Below are positions 62,706-64,000 of a DNA stretch of 64,000 bases, in pieces; positions within the stretch are counted from its first letter, which is position 1, and each line of letters begins with the position of its first letter. The position numbers and the translations under genes are program-made. This DNA comes from Ideonella sp. WA131b (lineage in GTDB: Bacteria > Pseudomonadota > Gammaproteobacteria > Burkholderiales > Burkholderiaceae_C). Under the pieces are notes generated by a model that was given only the letters and a program-made list of their open reading frames with translations, did not search any database and was not told the DNA's origin. The stretch spans positions 1,240,001 through 1,304,000 of the forward strand of contig JAGTJW010000001.1 in the NCBI GenBank assembly GCA_023657425.1, written 5' to 3'.

Positions 62706-64000
62706 TCAGCTGTTCACGACGACGGGCACGGCCGCCTGCGCTGCCACCTGTTGGGCAATGGGGGTGTAGAGGTCCACGTCGGTTTCGGGTGTGCGGATGG
62801 AGACGATGAGGCTGTAGCGGGCGGGAAGGTCGTAGCGCTCTTGAGCTGGGCGGGTACGCCACCAGCCCTTGGCAGGGTAGACAGCGATGAAGCCACGGTT
62901 GGCCAGCGCGGCGGCGGTGCCTCGCCAGATGTCTTGGTGCAGCGATCCTCGGTGGCGTTGCCTGTCGCCCAGGATCCAGTCGGGGTCGCGCGGGTCGATC
63001 GGGTCGCCGTCGTCTTCTCGCTCGGCCGCAGCGTTGATGCGCGCGACGAAGTCGTCGGTCGTCGCGTCGAGAGGGCGTTGCACATCAAAGCGCAAGCGAT
63101 GCGACGGGTAGTGGAACTTCGACGATGTGCCGCGCGCCGACGGGTTGGGCTCGATGAAGTAGGACAGAGTGATGCAGAGCTCTACCTGGGTGTCTGGCGG
63201 TAGAGCTTCGAGTTGCGCCTTCGGCCAGGGCAGCGCGTGCAGGTTCATGTCACGGCTGACGACGCCTTTGCCGGTGACTTTCTGAAACGGATGCACCATG
63301 TCTTCGACGACCAGCGTCAGGGAGTTGCCAGCGCTCCACAGCGCGCGCTCCAGACTGGGCACGCCCCAGCCGCAGTGACGAATCAGGTTGACGAAGTCGG
63401 ACTTGCTGGGGTAACCGTGAGCCGGCAGGTAGACCGTCCGCATAGCGGCGGTCCACTCGGCCGAGTGCACGATCAGCGCCCGGATGGTCTCGGGCCGAAG
63501 CGCAGGGTAGGCGGCCATCAGTTGCGCTGCCATGCGCGCACCAAGCGCCGACGACGCACTCGTCGCGTTGGTGGTGGTGAATAGGCGCTCCTGCGGCAGG
63601 TTGTGGACGGTCAGCAGGTTCAGGCTGTTGATGCCGATGGCGCCGAGCACATCCTTGCCGGCATTGCCCCCTTCAAAGACCACGTCGGGCTTCAAGGGCC
63701 ACGCCGAGTGCCAACCGTTCGACGTGCGGGTGTATGGGCTGAGGCCACCGCTCGGGGCAACCGGCACTTTGTGCTGTGCGTCAGCCTCGCTGATGGTGAC
63801 CTTGTCTGTGCAGGCGCCGACCGTCAGCGCGTTCCAGGCCTGGCCGGGGTCGCGAATACCGCGTGAACTCAGGCTGTCGGGATAGGCGTTCCAAGACTGC
63901 GCGTCCTGGGTATTGCCTGCACACAGTACAAAGAGCCGGGGAAACTGGCCGTCGCCGTCGTAGTCACTGGCAAGTCGGTCAACGGTCGATGACCAGGCCG
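62706..64000 (-). CDS. S8 family (subtilisin-like) peptidase, 5' end beyond window
   Basis: The minus-strand frame is open from the right edge to a stop at 62706, giving 431 residues. It includes LFVLCAGNTQ (oxyanion-hole Asn) near 63920 and TTTNATSASSALGARMAAQLM with the catalytic Ser near 63555. The Asp and His motifs must lie beyond the edge. A GTG at 63767 is internal and not the real start, because family motifs occur upstream of it. Stand-alone S8 peptidases occur beside AAA ATPases in defence islands. The C-terminal ~200 residues are beta-rich and unassigned. Confidence 0.85.
   Translation of the reverse strand, partial: AWSSTVDRLASDYDGDGQFPRLFVLCAGNTQDAQSWNAYPDSLSSRGIRDPGQAWNALTVGACTDKVTISEADAQHKVPVAPSGGLSPYTRTSNGWHSAWPLKPDVVFEGGNAGKDVLGAIGINSLNLLTVHNLPQERLFTTTNATSASSALGARMAAQLMAAYPALRPETIRALIVHSAEWTAAMRTVYLPAHGYPSKSDFVNLIRHCGWGVPSLERALWSAGNSLTLVVEDMVHPFQKVTGKGVVSRDMNLHALPWPKAQLEALPPDTQVELCITLSYFIEPNPSARGTSSKFHYPSHRLRFDVQRPLDATTDDFVARINAAAEREDDGDPIDPRDPDWILGDRQRHRGSLHQDIWRGTAAALANRGFIAVYPAKGWWRTRPAQERYDLPARYSLIVSIRTPETDVDLYTPIAQQVAAQAAVPVVVNS

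Overview
The window is high-GC DNA from a betaproteobacterium, most likely order Burkholderiales (Rubrivivax/Leptothrix/Ideonella-like). The evidence is the mix of housekeeping families: a Bug (TctC-type) receptor, GTP-dependent PEP carboxykinase, PilT/PilU, a SpoVR–YeaH–PrkA operon, and the characteristic dispersed repeats. I cannot name a species. I saw no rRNA, tRNA or CRISPR array.

Layout. 1–2.7 kb (minus) is a shuffled Rhs polymorphic-toxin locus. It holds an orphan Rhs C-terminus whose tip looks like a PD-(D/E)xK nuclease and runs off the left edge, a second displaced tip with a coupled immunity gene, and a third Rhs scrap. 2.8–41 kb is mostly core genome: a Bug receptor; dacB; a divergent peptidoglycan-recycling operon (sugar kinase, AmiD-like amidase, GHL10 hydrolase, murQ); an FAD-linked dehydrogenase; prkA–yeaH–spoVR, interrupted by a large inverted 33-bp repeat array; an MFS transporter; an hsdM remnant next to a lone AAA ATPase; an adenosyltransferase; a ParA-like ATPase; aroG with an aromatic leader peptide and attenuator; ilvA, whose 5' end meets an 87-bp repeat array; tldD; two EamA transporters; rsmI/yraN; diaA-like and BON lipoprotein genes; pilU/pilT; yggS; uspA; a phosphoesterase; and pckG. 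41–45.2 kb is an IS21-family element with two accessory genes.

45.5–64 kb is an accessory defence/stress island, all on the minus strand. In transcriptional order it has: an S8 peptidase (cut by the right edge), an hsdM remnant, an AbiEi/AbiEii-like type IV toxin–antitoxin pair, a sigma-54 activator with an RtcR/CARF-like N-terminus, and then a compact nine-gene operon. That operon encodes a DUF4258-like protein, a small protein, a TerY-like vWA protein, a PP2C phosphatase, a protein kinase with a zinc ribbon, an SF1 (Dna2/Upf1-like) helicase, an unknown protein, a coiled-coil McrB-like AAA+ NTPase, and a large zinc-ribbon protein that pairs with it. A good sigma-54 promoter (GG at -24, GC at -12) lies between the activator gene and this operon. 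The simplest model is a signal-induced effector system: the activator senses a ligand and switches on an operon joining a phosphorylation switch (kinase/PP2C/vWA) to a helicase and a McrBC-like module. The individual families are known. The whole assembly under a sigma-54 activator is the part most likely to be undescribed.

Start codons were chosen mainly from stop/start overlaps (ATGA, GTGA, TGATG) and visible Shine-Dalgarno sequences. Functions are inferred from sequence motifs read by eye, with no database search.
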